47,469 bases of DNA. Origin: an uncultured beta proteobacterium. Its GTDB lineage: Bacteria; Pseudomonadota; Gammaproteobacteria; Burkholderiales; Rhodocyclaceae. Shown one piece after another: positions 36,607-44,775 of the stretch. A program made the position numbers and the translations under genes. The stretch lies in contig CAIVQO010000027.1 in NCBI GenBank assembly GCA_903908065.1, positions 1 to 47,469 of the forward strand, written 5' to 3'. The notes under the pieces were generated by a model. The model saw only the letters and a program-made list of their open reading frames with translations. It had not been told where the DNA came from and did not search any database. The stretch's first letter is position 1. The number at the start of each line of letters is the position of its first letter.

Positions 36607-37305
36607 ATGTCACACGATCACGATCACAACGCACCGGCAGCGATGGTGGATGAAATCAGCGACTTCGAGGCGCTCGAAATCGCGGTTCGCGAAATCTGCA
36701 TCGAGAAGGGTTTGTTCTCCGCCGAAGATCACCGCAAATTCACCGAGTTCGCCGAACACATCGGGCCGACCCCGGCTGCCCGCATGGTCGCCAAAGCCTG
36801 GCTGGATCCCGAGTACAAGAAGCTGGTCATGACGGATGCGATCGCCGCCAGCAAGGCTGTCGGGGTTGATTACCTCAATCCGACGGGCTTTGGTACGCCG
36901 AGCGACTACACCGACCTGCGGGTGCTCGAAGATACGCCCAGCGTGCATCACGTTGTCGTTTGCACCCTGTGTTCATGCTATCCGCGCCCGATCCTGGGCT
37001 TCCAGCCGGAATGGTACCGGACGCCCAACTATCGCCGCCGCCTGGTTCGCTGGCCGCGTCAGGTTCTGGCCGAGTTCGGCCTTACTCTGCCCGCCGAGGT
37101 TGATGTGCGTGTCGAGGATTCCAACCAGAAATGCCGCTTCATCGTCATGCCCGTGCGCCCGGCCGGCACCGAGGGCTGGACCGAGGACCAACTCACGGAA
37201 ATCGTCACGCGTGATTGCCTGATCGGTGTTGCCCTGCCCAAGCCCGGTGTGACGTCGAACCTCGAACTGCCCGTGCATCGCGCGGCAAAGCCGGCGCATC
37301 ACTGA
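36607..37305 (+). CDS. scnC: Thiocyanate hydrolase gamma subunit (cobalt-binding)
   Basis: The catalytic subunit, related to nitrile hydratase alpha chains. The 232-aa protein carries the claw-setting motif VCTLCSCYPRP, with Cys119, Cys122 and Cys124, in which the second and third Cys are normally oxidised to sulfinate/sulfenate and bind Co3+. The Thr after the first Cys (CTLC rather than CSLC) is characteristic of the cobalt type. An HDHDHNAPA stretch at the N-terminus is rich in His. AAGGAAGGG lies before the ATG. Confidence 0.94.
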   Translation: MSHDHDHNAPAAMVDEISDFEALEIAVREICIEKGLFSAEDHRKFTEFAEHIGPTPAARMVAKAWLDPEYKKLVMTDAIAASKAVGVDYLNPTGFGTPSDYTDLRVLEDTPSVHHVVVCTLCSCYPRPILGFQPEWYRTPNYRRRLVRWPRQVLAEFGLTLPAEVDVRVEDSNQKCRFIVMPVRPAGTEGWTEDQLTEIVTRDCLIGVALPKPGVTSNLELPVHRAAKPAHH

Positions 37306-37319
37306 TAGGAGCAAGCATC

Positions 37320-37775
37320 ATGGCCGTACCCGAGAAAATGCACGCTCCCGCCGATATGGCGGAGTGCGCGGCGAACTGGACGCCAGTCCCGCTGCTTGAG
37401 GAGATCAAGGAGCATGGGCGGGTGTGGGGCGAACTGGCGGAGCAGTATGGAGTTACCAATCCCGATCCGCCCTGGAAAACCAGCCTCGATGGCATGTGTG
37501 AAGTGCTGGCATCGGGGTCGTGTTCGTCAATGGCGGCGGCTGAGAAGCGCTGGTTGGCCGGGGATGTGGTTCGCGATGCGATGGATGCGCCGCTGCCGCT
37601 GCTTGAGCGTCGCTGGGAAGAGGATGAACTGTCGGCGACCCTCTACCAGGATGTCCCTTTCCCGGAGCGTCAGCTGCTTGCGCTGACGCACTCGCTGATC
37701 AAGCGTGGTCTGGTCGATCCGGAAATCTTGAAACAAAGAATGAAGGAAGTGCACGAGCGGCTCGCCGCCACCTAG
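37320..37775 (+). CDS. P15K-like maturation protein for thiocyanate hydrolase
   Basis: A 151-aa protein resembling the nitrile hydratase beta N-terminal / accessory fold (PFPERQLLALTHSLIKRGLVD). In Thiobacillus thioparus a similar gene, P15K, follows scnC and is needed for cobalt loading and Cys oxidation of the gamma subunit. Its size (about 16-17 kDa) and position fit. Motifs include PDPPWKTSLDGMCEVLASG. GGAG lies before the ATG at 37320. The role is from family and position. Confidence 0.8.
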   Translation: MAVPEKMHAPADMAECAANWTPVPLLEEIKEHGRVWGELAEQYGVTNPDPPWKTSLDGMCEVLASGSCSSMAAAEKRWLAGDVVRDAMDAPLPLLERRWEEDELSATLYQDVPFPERQLLALTHSLIKRGLVDPEILKQRMKEVHERLAAT

Positions 37776-37963
37776 TCCGGCTGTCCGAGTGGCGGATTCC
37801 CGATGTTCTGGAGTTCGTCTGGTCGAAGCGCGGCGCAAGCAAGGCGAGTGCGCAGAAGGTAGTACCCAGCATGCGGAGCTGTCGATGGGCGGCGTGTCGG
37901 TTCGTCCGGCCGCCGACCCCGCCGGCGGAGACTCCAGAAAAACCAGTCACGGAGAATTGATCG

Positions 37964-38794
37964 GTGTCAATCAGAGGAGTCGAAATCAACATCCACGGGT
38001 TGGGCTACCGTTACAGCACGCGTGGCAACCCGACGTTCACCAATCTGCAACTGCAGTCCAGGCGCGGTGAGGCCTTGGCCATCATCGGACGCTCCGGTTG
38101 CGGCAAGTCGACGCTGCTGCACATCATCGCTGGCCTCAATCGTCCTACGGAGGGCGTCATCGAGTTCGATGGTAAGAAGGTCGATGGTCCGTCATCGCGC
38201 TGGGTCATGATGTTCCAGGCGCCCCATCTTTACCCCTGGATGAAGGTTTCGCAGAATGTCGGGGTTGGCTTGAAGTTTGCCGGTTGGCCCGAAAAAGAGA
38301 AGGCCGAGCGTGTTGCCGAGGCGTTGCGTTTGGTCGAACTGCAGGATTACGCCGAGGTAAGCGTCCAGGATCTCTCCGGAGGCCAGCAACAGCGGGTTGC
38401 GCTGGCGCGCTCACTGGTGATGGAGCCGGAATTGCTGCTGCTCGACGAGCCATTTTCCGCACTGGATGCCTTTACACGCTCGTCCCTGCAGCGCGATGTG
38501 CGCTCGATTGCCAAGAAACTCGGCTTCAACCTGATCATCGTGACCCACGATATCGACGAAGCCATCCTGATGGCGGACCGCGCGGTAATCATGGCGGGCG
38601 CTCCGGGGAAAATCGTCACCGAATTCGAAGTGCCTTTGCCGGATCCGCGCCAGCGCCAGGATCCCGCCGTACAGGCCATGCGTTCCCGCCTGATGGATGC
38701 CTTCCACAGCGCGGCCGGCAAGCCGACGGGTGCGGATGCCCATGGCGAAGAGGACGTCGATACTGATTCCGAAAGTGTTACACAGCATGCCTGA
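37964..38794 (+). CDS. ABC transporter ATPase (NrtD/SsuB/TauB type)
   Basis: A 276-aa ATPase of the nitrate/sulfonate/bicarbonate importer class. Walker A is IIGRSGCGKST (about 41-50), the Q-loop is in MMFQAPHLYPWMKV, the signature is LSGGQQQRVALARSL and Walker B is LLLLDEPFSALD. GTG start at 37964 with GGAG upstream. It follows the scn genes after a 188-bp gap in which I see no gene. The transporter genes downstream in the same unit, and the enzyme upstream, suggest that it powers thiocyanate uptake. Confidence 0.93.
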   Translation: MSIRGVEINIHGLGYRYSTRGNPTFTNLQLQSRRGEALAIIGRSGCGKSTLLHIIAGLNRPTEGVIEFDGKKVDGPSSRWVMMFQAPHLYPWMKVSQNVGVGLKFAGWPEKEKAERVAEALRLVELQDYAEVSVQDLSGGQQQRVALARSLVMEPELLLLDEPFSALDAFTRSSLQRDVRSIAKKLGFNLIIVTHDIDEAILMADRAVIMAGAPGKIVTEFEVPLPDPRQRQDPAVQAMRSRLMDAFHSAAGKPTGADAHGEEDVDTDSESVTQHA

Positions 38795-38836
38795 CCCTTT
38801 GCAGGTCAGCAGTTCCCTACCCTGAGGAGACCCACC

Positions 38837-40171
38837 ATGTGCATACTCTGCGATTCGCTTGCTGGAAAACATCATCCATCGGATGAGCCCCACAAGGACT
38901 ACAAGAAGCATGGCGATGGCATCAGCGATCCGAATCTGGTGATCGAGTACGACCCCCTGTTCAGCAGCGTCCTTGGCACTGGCGTCAATCGCCGTGAGCT
39001 CCTCAAGTGGGGTGGCCTCGGTGCTTTGGCCGGCTTGGCGCCGACCTCGGCCACCTTCGCCCAGGAAAAGAAGTGGGATCCCACGGTGCGTATCGGCTAC
39101 ATCCCGATTACCGACGCTTCGGCGCTGCTGGTTGCGCATGAAATGGGCTTCTTCAAGAAAGAAGGCCTGGAGTCGGCGCCGCCAACCCTGATTCGCGGCT
39201 GGTCGCCGCTGGTCGAGGCCTTCTCGGCGCACCGTTTCAATCTGGCCCATCTGCTGATCCCGGTGCCGATCTGGATGCGTTACGGCAATAAGTTCCCGAT
39301 CAAGATTACCGCGTGGAACCATACCAACGGTTCGGGCATCGTGGTGGGCAAGGACAGTGGCATCAACTCGCCCAAGGACTTCGGCGGCAAGCAGTTCGCC
39401 GTTCCCTTCTGGTATTCGATCCACAACATCATTTCGCAGAAGATCATGCGCGATGCCGGCATCACGCCGGTGATCAAGCCGCAAGACGCCAAACTGGCCC
39501 CGAACGAATGCAACTTCATCGTGCTCAACCCGCCGGACATGCCGCCGGCGCTGGCGGCCAAATCGATCGATGGTTATTGCGTTGCCGAGCCTTTCAACGC
39601 CCTCGGCGAGGTGCGAGCCGGCGCCAAGATGCTGCGCATGACCGGCGACGTATGGAAGGGACATCCCTGCTGCGTGGTGGTGATGCACGAACAGGACACC
39701 ATGGATCCGGCGCGGGCGGCTTGGGCGCAAGCGGTACATAACGCAATCGTCGCCGCCCAGATCCACCTGGTCGAAAACCGCGCTGCGATGGCCGAGATGC
39801 TGTCCAAGGACGGCAAGGGTTACCTGCCCTTCCCGAAGGAAGTCGTCGGCCGCGCCATGATGCTCTACGACATTCCGTATCCCGGCAACGCTGCGGCGAT
39901 CAAGAACAAGGACTGGGGCATGGATCGCATCAACTTCCAGGGCTGGCCCTACCGTTCCGCCACCGAACTGGTGGTCAATGACCTGAAGAAGACCATGATC
40001 ACCGGCGACGCCGGATTCCTGGAGAAGCTTGATCCCAAATTCGTTGCCAACGACCTGGTCAATTACAGCTTCATCAAGAAGGCACTGGACGCGAATCCCA
40101 AGTGGAAGAACGACCATAGCGTGCCGAAATCCGGCGATCCATTCACCCGTACCGAAACCATCATCCTATGA
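38837..40171 (+). CDS. ABC transporter substrate-binding protein (NrtA/CmpA-like), predicted thiocyanate binder
   Basis: A 444-aa periplasmic binding protein of the NMT1/NrtA class (VRIGYIPITDASALLVAHEMGFF). It is exported by a twin-arginine-like signal: Arg52-Arg53 in NRRELLKWGGLGALAGLAP, cleaved after about SATFA. Before it are 50 extra residues starting MCILCDSLAGKHHPS, with two Cys and a His-rich stretch, unusual for a Tat signal. GGAG precedes the ATG. Its stop overlaps the first permease gene. The ligand thiocyanate is inferred from the operon; the binding pocket cannot be read. Confidence 0.86.
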   Translation: MCILCDSLAGKHHPSDEPHKDYKKHGDGISDPNLVIEYDPLFSSVLGTGVNRRELLKWGGLGALAGLAPTSATFAQEKKWDPTVRIGYIPITDASALLVAHEMGFFKKEGLESAPPTLIRGWSPLVEAFSAHRFNLAHLLIPVPIWMRYGNKFPIKITAWNHTNGSGIVVGKDSGINSPKDFGGKQFAVPFWYSIHNIISQKIMRDAGITPVIKPQDAKLAPNECNFIVLNPPDMPPALAAKSIDGYCVAEPFNALGEVRAGAKMLRMTGDVWKGHPCCVVVMHEQDTMDPARAAWAQAVHNAIVAAQIHLVENRAAMAEMLSKDGKGYLPFPKEVVGRAMMLYDIPYPGNAAAIKNKDWGMDRINFQGWPYRSATELVVNDLKKTMITGDAGFLEKLDPKFVANDLVNYSFIKKALDANPKWKNDHSVPKSGDPFTRTETIIL

Positions 40172-41013
40172 GCAACCAAGCCACATCCGGGGCGGTCACC
40201 GCCGCTTCCGGTGTGACCCGCGGCGCGGGCGCACGCTATGCAATGGCGGCGTCCCGCGGCACCGCGAACTTCGTGCTCGGTCTGCTGATCCTCGCTGTGC
40301 TGTGGGGAATAGGCGGCTACATGATCGCCACCAATCCGAAGACAGCCAACTTTGCCGGCTTCGGATTGCTGCCGACGCTGCAAGCCTTTCCCGAGTTATG
40401 GGACATGGGCAAGTTGCAGAAGGCTACCTACGCCAGTGGCTATCGCCTTGGGTCGGGGATGCTGATTGCAATATTGGTCGGGGTGCCGCTAGGCATCATC
40501 ATGGGTCGGGTGCAATGGTTCCGCAAGCTCAGCAATTCGCCTTTCCAGTTGCTGCGGATGATCAGCCCGCTGTCCTGGATGCCGATTGCCGTGCTGGTGT
40601 TTTCTTCCTGGGACGGCTCGATAGTTTTCCTGGTGGCCTTTGCGTCGGTATGGCCCGTGATGTACCAAACCGCAGCCGGTCTGTCCAAGGTTGATCCCGC
40701 ATGGTTCAAGGTGGCTCGAAATCTGGGCGCAACCCAGGCGCAAATGCTGACGCAGATCATCCTGCCAGCCATCAGCTTCGACATCTTCACCGGAATTCGG
40801 CTTGCGCTTGGCGTCGCCTGGGTGGTGCTGGTCCCGGCCGAATTGCTGGGCGTGACGTCCGGACTCGGCTATGCGATCAAGGATGCGCGTGAAACCTTGT
40901 CCTACGATCATCTGACGGCAATGGTGCTGACCATCGGCATCATCGGCTACGCGCTGGATACGCTGTGTGCCCTGCTGATCAAGAAGTTCAGCTGGCATCG
41001 CGGAGACATGTGA
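40168..41013 (+). CDS. ABC transporter permease (SsuC/TauC type), first of two
   Basis: A 281-aa membrane permease. The N-terminus is a short cytoplasmic segment followed by a helix (FVLGLLILAVLWGIGGYMI). The BPD_transp_1 core contains ARNLGATQAQMLTQIILPAI, the EAA-type loop that contacts the ATPase. It is about 55-60% similar by eye to the next gene and probably forms a heterodimer with it. Overlaps the binding-protein gene by 4 nt. Confidence 0.92.
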   Translation: MSNQATSGAVTAASGVTRGAGARYAMAASRGTANFVLGLLILAVLWGIGGYMIATNPKTANFAGFGLLPTLQAFPELWDMGKLQKATYASGYRLGSGMLIAILVGVPLGIIMGRVQWFRKLSNSPFQLLRMISPLSWMPIAVLVFSSWDGSIVFLVAFASVWPVMYQTAAGLSKVDPAWFKVARNLGATQAQMLTQIILPAISFDIFTGIRLALGVAWVVLVPAELLGVTSGLGYAIKDARETLSYDHLTAMVLTIGIIGYALDTLCALLIKKFSWHRGDM

Positions 41014-41014
41014 C

Positions 41015-41839
41015 ATGAGTACCAACGCAGCCACGCTGACAAATCCATCAACCCAATCGCGCTCGTCCGCTGCCTTCAGCAGCGCGGCCTCCGGGATTGG
41101 CTACTTCGTTGCCGGCTTGGCTATCCTGATCGGCTTGTGGTGGCTGGCCATCTACATTGCGACGAAAAACCCGGCCCTGTCCCAGTTCGCCAACTTCGGA
41201 CCGGTGCCGGCCTTCAAGGCCATACCCCACATGTGGGACAACGGGCTGATCCCGAAGGCCTTGCAATCGAGTGGTTACAGGCTGGGCATGGGTCTCCTGA
41301 TCGCGATTGCCATCGGGGTTCCGATCGGCATCATCATGGGGCGCAACAAGCGTTTCCGCGATCTGACCAACTCCCCGTTCCAGTTGATGCGCATGATCAG
41401 CCCCCTGTCCTGGGAGCCGATCGCGGTTATCGTGTTTGCCGGCTGGGATTCGGCGATCATCTTCCTGATTGCCATTGCCTCCGTGTGGCCGATCATGTTC
41501 TCGACGGCAGCCGGCTTGGCCAAGGTTGATCCGGCATGGTTCAAAGTCGCGCGCAACCTCGGCGCCAAACCTTGGCAGCTGGTGACCGAGATCATCATTC
41601 CGGCGATCATGTTCGACGTGGTCACCGGTATCCGCCTAGCGGTCGGCGTGGCCTGGATCGTGTTGGTGCCTGCCGAGTTTCTAGGCGTCACCTCCGGTTT
41701 CGGCTACACCATCGAGGATGCGCGCGAGTCGCTGGAGTACGAGCATCTGATGGCCATGCTGCTGGTAATCGGCGCCGTCGGCTATGTGCTCGACAGCATT
41801 TGCATGGTCTTGATCAAGCGCTATAGCTGGCACCGTTAA
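41015..41839 (+). CDS. ABC transporter permease (SsuC/TauC type), second of two
   Basis: A 274-aa paralogue of the preceding permease, 1 nt after it. The EAA loop is ARNLGAKPWQLVTEIIIPAI, and the following AVGVAWIVLVPAEFLGVTSG is shared with its neighbour. Having two permease genes plus one ATPase and one binding protein suggests a heterodimeric channel. It is the last transporter gene before the sulfur-transfer genes. Confidence 0.92.
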   Translation: MSTNAATLTNPSTQSRSSAAFSSAASGIGYFVAGLAILIGLWWLAIYIATKNPALSQFANFGPVPAFKAIPHMWDNGLIPKALQSSGYRLGMGLLIAIAIGVPIGIIMGRNKRFRDLTNSPFQLMRMISPLSWEPIAVIVFAGWDSAIIFLIAIASVWPIMFSTAAGLAKVDPAWFKVARNLGAKPWQLVTEIIIPAIMFDVVTGIRLAVGVAWIVLVPAEFLGVTSGFGYTIEDARESLEYEHLMAMLLVIGAVGYVLDSICMVLIKRYSWHR

Positions 41840-41909
41840 GCACAGACTGACCGGATAACAATCACAACACCCGCCGCGGCACCCCCGGCCCCACAGGAGA
41901 CAGGAATAC

Positions 41910-42296
41910 ATGGCAAAGAAGTTGCACATCGTGTGCGTGTCCGGCACGAAGGAGAAGCTCCAGATGGCTTCGATGATCGCCTCGGTGGCTGCGGCTACGG
42001 GCGACGAGGTATCCGTGTTCTTTTCGATGAATGCGGTCAGGTACTTCATCAAGGGCAATACCGACGAAGCGCCGTGCGAAGGTGATTTCGGCCAGTTGCT
42101 CGGCAAGGGTGTGCCCCCGTTTCGCCAACTCTTCCAGCATGCGGCGGAGCTGGGGGATGCCTCGCTCTTGCCGTGCTCGATGGCCCTCGATTTGTTGAAG
42201 ATTGGCCATGAGGACCTGGACCCATCGTTTGGTCCGCCTACCGGACTGACCAAGTTTCTCAGCGATGCAGAAGGCGCTCAGCTGCTTTCTTTCTGA
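41910..42296 (+). CDS. Cytoplasmic DsrE-family sulfur-transfer protein
   Basis: A 128-aa DsrE/DsrF-like protein without signal peptide. The fold marks are KLHIVCVSGTKEKLQMASM and GDEVSVFFSMNAVRYF. Three Cys are at positions 9, 56 and 89; Cys89 in LLPCSMALDLL corresponds in position to the functional Cys of DsrE-type sulfur carriers. It is paired with TusA, a common partner in sulfur-oxidising bacteria, so a persulfide relay is likely. Confidence 0.85.
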   Translation: MAKKLHIVCVSGTKEKLQMASMIASVAAATGDEVSVFFSMNAVRYFIKGNTDEAPCEGDFGQLLGKGVPPFRQLFQHAAELGDASLLPCSMALDLLKIGHEDLDPSFGPPTGLTKFLSDAEGAQLLSF

Positions 42297-42340
42297 TTTG
42301 CGCCATACCGTTACCGATATTCCCAAGGAGGTTCCCCAAA

Positions 42341-42571
42341 ATGAGTGTTACCAAAACGATCGACGCACGCGACACCTTCTGCCCCGGGCCGCTGATGGAA
42401 CTGATTTCCTACATGAAGCACGCCACGGTGGGCGACGTGGTTGAACTGTTGTCCACCGACAGCGGTTCGGCCAACGACATTCCAGAGTGGGTCAAAAAGG
42501 TCGGCCACGAGATGGTGGGCACCGAACAGGTGGAAGGCGTCTGGCATCTGAAGGTACGCAAGGCGAAATGA
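42341..42571 (+). CDS. TusA-family sulfur carrier
   Basis: A 76-aa TusA protein with the conserved CPGP motif at Cys14 (DTFCPGPLMELI), which carries persulfide. The remainder (GDVVELLSTDSGSANDIPEWV) is typical. It follows DsrE in the cytoplasm. In sulfur oxidisers TusA passes sulfur from rhodanese and DsrE toward oxidation; the same may apply to sulfur from thiocyanate. AAGGAGG lies before the ATG. Confidence 0.95.
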   Translation: MSVTKTIDARDTFCPGPLMELISYMKHATVGDVVELLSTDSGSANDIPEWVKKVGHEMVGTEQVEGVWHLKVRKAK

Positions 42572-42640
42572 CATGGGCCGGGCGAGGCACCGGCTGCGAA
42601 CAGGGATGGATGCACAGGACATAATGGACAGGAGGAAGCA

Positions 42641-43774
42641 ATGAGGATCTTAGTCGTTGGTGGCGGAACAGCCGGCACCATCATCGCCAACAATCTGGCG
42701 CGTCGCCTGGGGCCTGAAACCCGCGCCGGCAAGGTGCGCATCACCATGCTTTCGGCTACCGACCGTCACATGTACCAGCCTGGCCTGCTTTATGTCGCAT
42801 TCGGCCAGATGGCGCCCGATCAGCTCTACCGCGACCAGGCCAGCCTTCTGGAACCGAATATCGAGTTCCACGTCGATCCGGTCAAGCAATTCAAGCTGGA
42901 CCGGAATCAGGTGGTCACCGAGGCCGGCAAGACCCATGAGTACGACATCATGGTGATCGCCACCGGCTCGCGCATGGTGCCGGACGAGACTCCGGGCCTG
43001 AGTGAAGGCGCCGAGTTCTTCTATACCGAAGCCTCGGCGGTCAAGATGTACAAGGCCCTGCGTGAATTCCAGGGCGGACGCGTTGCCGTGGCCGTCGGTG
43101 TCCCGCACAAGTGTCCGATCGCCCCGGTCGAGGTCATGTTTTCGCTCAATGACTTCTTCAAGGCCCGCGGTATCCGCGACAAGGTGCACCTCAAGTACTA
43201 CTACCCCATCGGTCGTATCCACACCATCGAAAACGTCGCGAAATGGGCCAAGCCCGAGTTCGACAAGATTGGTGTCGAATACGAGACGCTGTTCAACATC
43301 AAGGAAGTCGATGCCAAGAACAAGATCCTCAAGAGCGAGGAGGGCACCGAAGTCAATTACGACATGCTGATCGTCATTCCGCAGCATCGCGGCATGGAGG
43401 TCATCGAGCGCGACAACATGGGCCAGGGCGGATGGATCCCCACCGATCGCTACAAGCTGACCATGAACGGGCACGAGAATGTCTATGTGGTCGGCGATAC
43501 CACCAACCTGCCGGTGAGCAAGACGGGTTCGGCGGCCCACTTCCAGGCCGAGGTCGTGGCCGAGAACATCGCGTCCATCGTCAAGATTGGCGCACCGGTA
43601 AGGGACTATGACGGAAAGGTATACTGCTTCATCGAGGCGGGCCACGAAAAGGCCACCTACGCCATGTTCAATTACCTGAACCCGCCTGACCTCAAGCCGC
43701 CCTCCAAGCCCATGCACTGGTTCAAGCTTTCCTATAACCAGATGTACTGGACCAGCGTTCGCGGCCTACTCTGA
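42641..43774 (+). CDS. Sulfide:quinone oxidoreductase-like flavoprotein
   Basis: A 377-aa FAD-dependent oxidoreductase of the pyridine-nucleotide disulfide family (VVGGGTAGTIIANNLA for FAD; VYVVGDTTNLPVSKTGSAAH near the C-terminus). Cys158 in VPHKCPIAPVEV and Cys329 in KVYCFIE are at the positions of the two redox cysteines of sulfide:quinone oxidoreductases. The third Cys, near residue 128 in some types, is absent. The C-terminal membrane-association helices are short. It would oxidise sulfide to sulfane sulfur and reduce quinone. AGGAGG lies before the ATG. Confidence 0.88.
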   Translation: MRILVVGGGTAGTIIANNLARRLGPETRAGKVRITMLSATDRHMYQPGLLYVAFGQMAPDQLYRDQASLLEPNIEFHVDPVKQFKLDRNQVVTEAGKTHEYDIMVIATGSRMVPDETPGLSEGAEFFYTEASAVKMYKALREFQGGRVAVAVGVPHKCPIAPVEVMFSLNDFFKARGIRDKVHLKYYYPIGRIHTIENVAKWAKPEFDKIGVEYETLFNIKEVDAKNKILKSEEGTEVNYDMLIVIPQHRGMEVIERDNMGQGGWIPTDRYKLTMNGHENVYVVGDTTNLPVSKTGSAAHFQAEVVAENIASIVKIGAPVRDYDGKVYCFIEAGHEKATYAMFNYLNPPDLKPPSKPMHWFKLSYNQMYWTSVRGLL

Positions 43775-43786
43775 AGAGATCGAATC

Positions 43787-44221
43787 ATGACGACCCAGAA
43801 CGAAACGCCCATGACGAATTTCAACGAAAGCGATTTGCAGCGCCTGGTGGAGTTCGCCCAACTCGTCACGTCGGCCCAGGACGCGATGAACGACGATATC
43901 GTCAATCGCCTCGCTTCGACCTTGAGCGAAGGCATCAACATGCTCGATCGCCTGACACGCAACCAGGGCTTGCTGCACCTGCTGCGCGAAATGGACAGGC
44001 CGGAAAACCAGTGCTTCCTGATCTGCATGTCCAACGCCTTTACCGAGGCGAGCCGCGAGCTTGCTACCACGCCCCCGACCGGCGGCGGCATTGGCGGCCT
44101 GCTGAAGTTGATCAGCGATCCGGGAACGCAGGAAGGTTTGCGCCTGCTGGCCTTGGTTGCGTCGCGCATGAGCAACGGTCTGCGCGATTTGCACCGCCGC
44201 GGCTTGGGCAGCTGCACCTGA
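43787..44221 (+). CDS. DUF1641 domain protein
   Basis: A 144-aa helical protein of the DUF1641 type (LSEGINMLDRLTRNQGLLHLLREM and a Gly-rich GGGIGGLLKLISDPGTQEGL). Members are often next to sulfide:quinone oxidoreductase-like or formate dehydrogenase genes; their function is not known. It follows the flavoprotein by 12 nt and is the last gene of the scn unit. A second in-frame ATG at 43811 may be the true start. Confidence 0.82.
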   Translation: MTTQNETPMTNFNESDLQRLVEFAQLVTSAQDAMNDDIVNRLASTLSEGINMLDRLTRNQGLLHLLREMDRPENQCFLICMSNAFTEASRELATTPPTGGGIGGLLKLISDPGTQEGLRLLALVASRMSNGLRDLHRRGLGSCT

Positions 44222-44249
44222 ACCACCGGCACGGCAATTGAAATAACGG

Positions 44250-44277
44250 AACGGCCACCTGCGAGGGTGGCCGTTTC
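44250..44277 (+). terminator. Terminator-like hairpin after the scn operon
   Basis: AACGGCCACC (44250-44259) pairs perfectly with GGTGGCCGTT (44266-44275), followed by TTCGCTT. The stem is strong and the U-tract short. It probably ends the thiocyanate operon before napF. Confidence 0.7.
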
Positions 44278-44301
44278 GCTTGCAGCCCTTAGAATCGGAC
44301 C

Positions 44302-44775
44302 ATGGTCAGTCGTCGCAATTTCCTTCGCGGAAGCTTCCGATCAACGGCGCCGCCCTTGCGTCCGCCGTGGGCGTTGGCGGAACAATTGTTCATTCGGGCC
44401 TGTACCCGTTGCGGCGACTGTGCGCCCGTTTGCCCAACCGGCATCATCTCGATCCAGTCGGGGTTTCCGGAGGTCGACTTCAAACGCGGCGAATGTACGT
44501 TTTGCGGCGCCTGTGCTGCGGCGTGTCGCCACGGTGCGCTTCAGGACAGCGAGTTGCAGCTTTGGCCCTGGGCGATCAAGGCGCAGGCAGGGCGGGAATG
44601 CCTGGCGCGTCGCGGCGTCGAATGTCGTGTTTGCGGTGATCAATGTAGCGTTGGGGCAATTCGTTTCAGCCCGCGAATCGGCGGCCCGCCGGAGCCCGAA
44701 ATCGACGCCAATGCTTGCACCGGATGCGGCGCCTGTGTGGCGCCGTGCCCGGCCTCGGCAATTGTTATTGCTTGA
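44302..44775 (+). CDS. napF: Ferredoxin-type protein NapF
   Basis: A 157-aa iron-sulfur protein involved in assembly of NapA in the cytoplasm. Clusters are indicated by CTRCGDCAPVCPTG, CTFCGACAAACRHG, an irregular set CLARRGVECRVCGDQC and CTGCGACVAPCPA. The N-terminal SRRNFLRG resembles a Tat signal, but no hydrophobic core follows, as usual for NapF. It is convergent with napB and overlaps its end by 11 nt. No ribosome binding site is obvious. Confidence 0.93.
   Translation: MVSRRNFLRGSFRSTAPPLRPPWALAEQLFIRACTRCGDCAPVCPTGIISIQSGFPEVDFKRGECTFCGACAAACRHGALQDSELQLWPWAIKAQAGRECLARRGVECRVCGDQCSVGAIRFSPRIGGPPEPEIDANACTGCGACVAPCPASAIVIA

Noticed and set aside
37789-38070. A 93-codon frame between the P15K-like gene and the ABC ATPase
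   Set aside because: Overlaps the start of the ATPase gene in another frame; no ribosome binding site; no recognised sequence.
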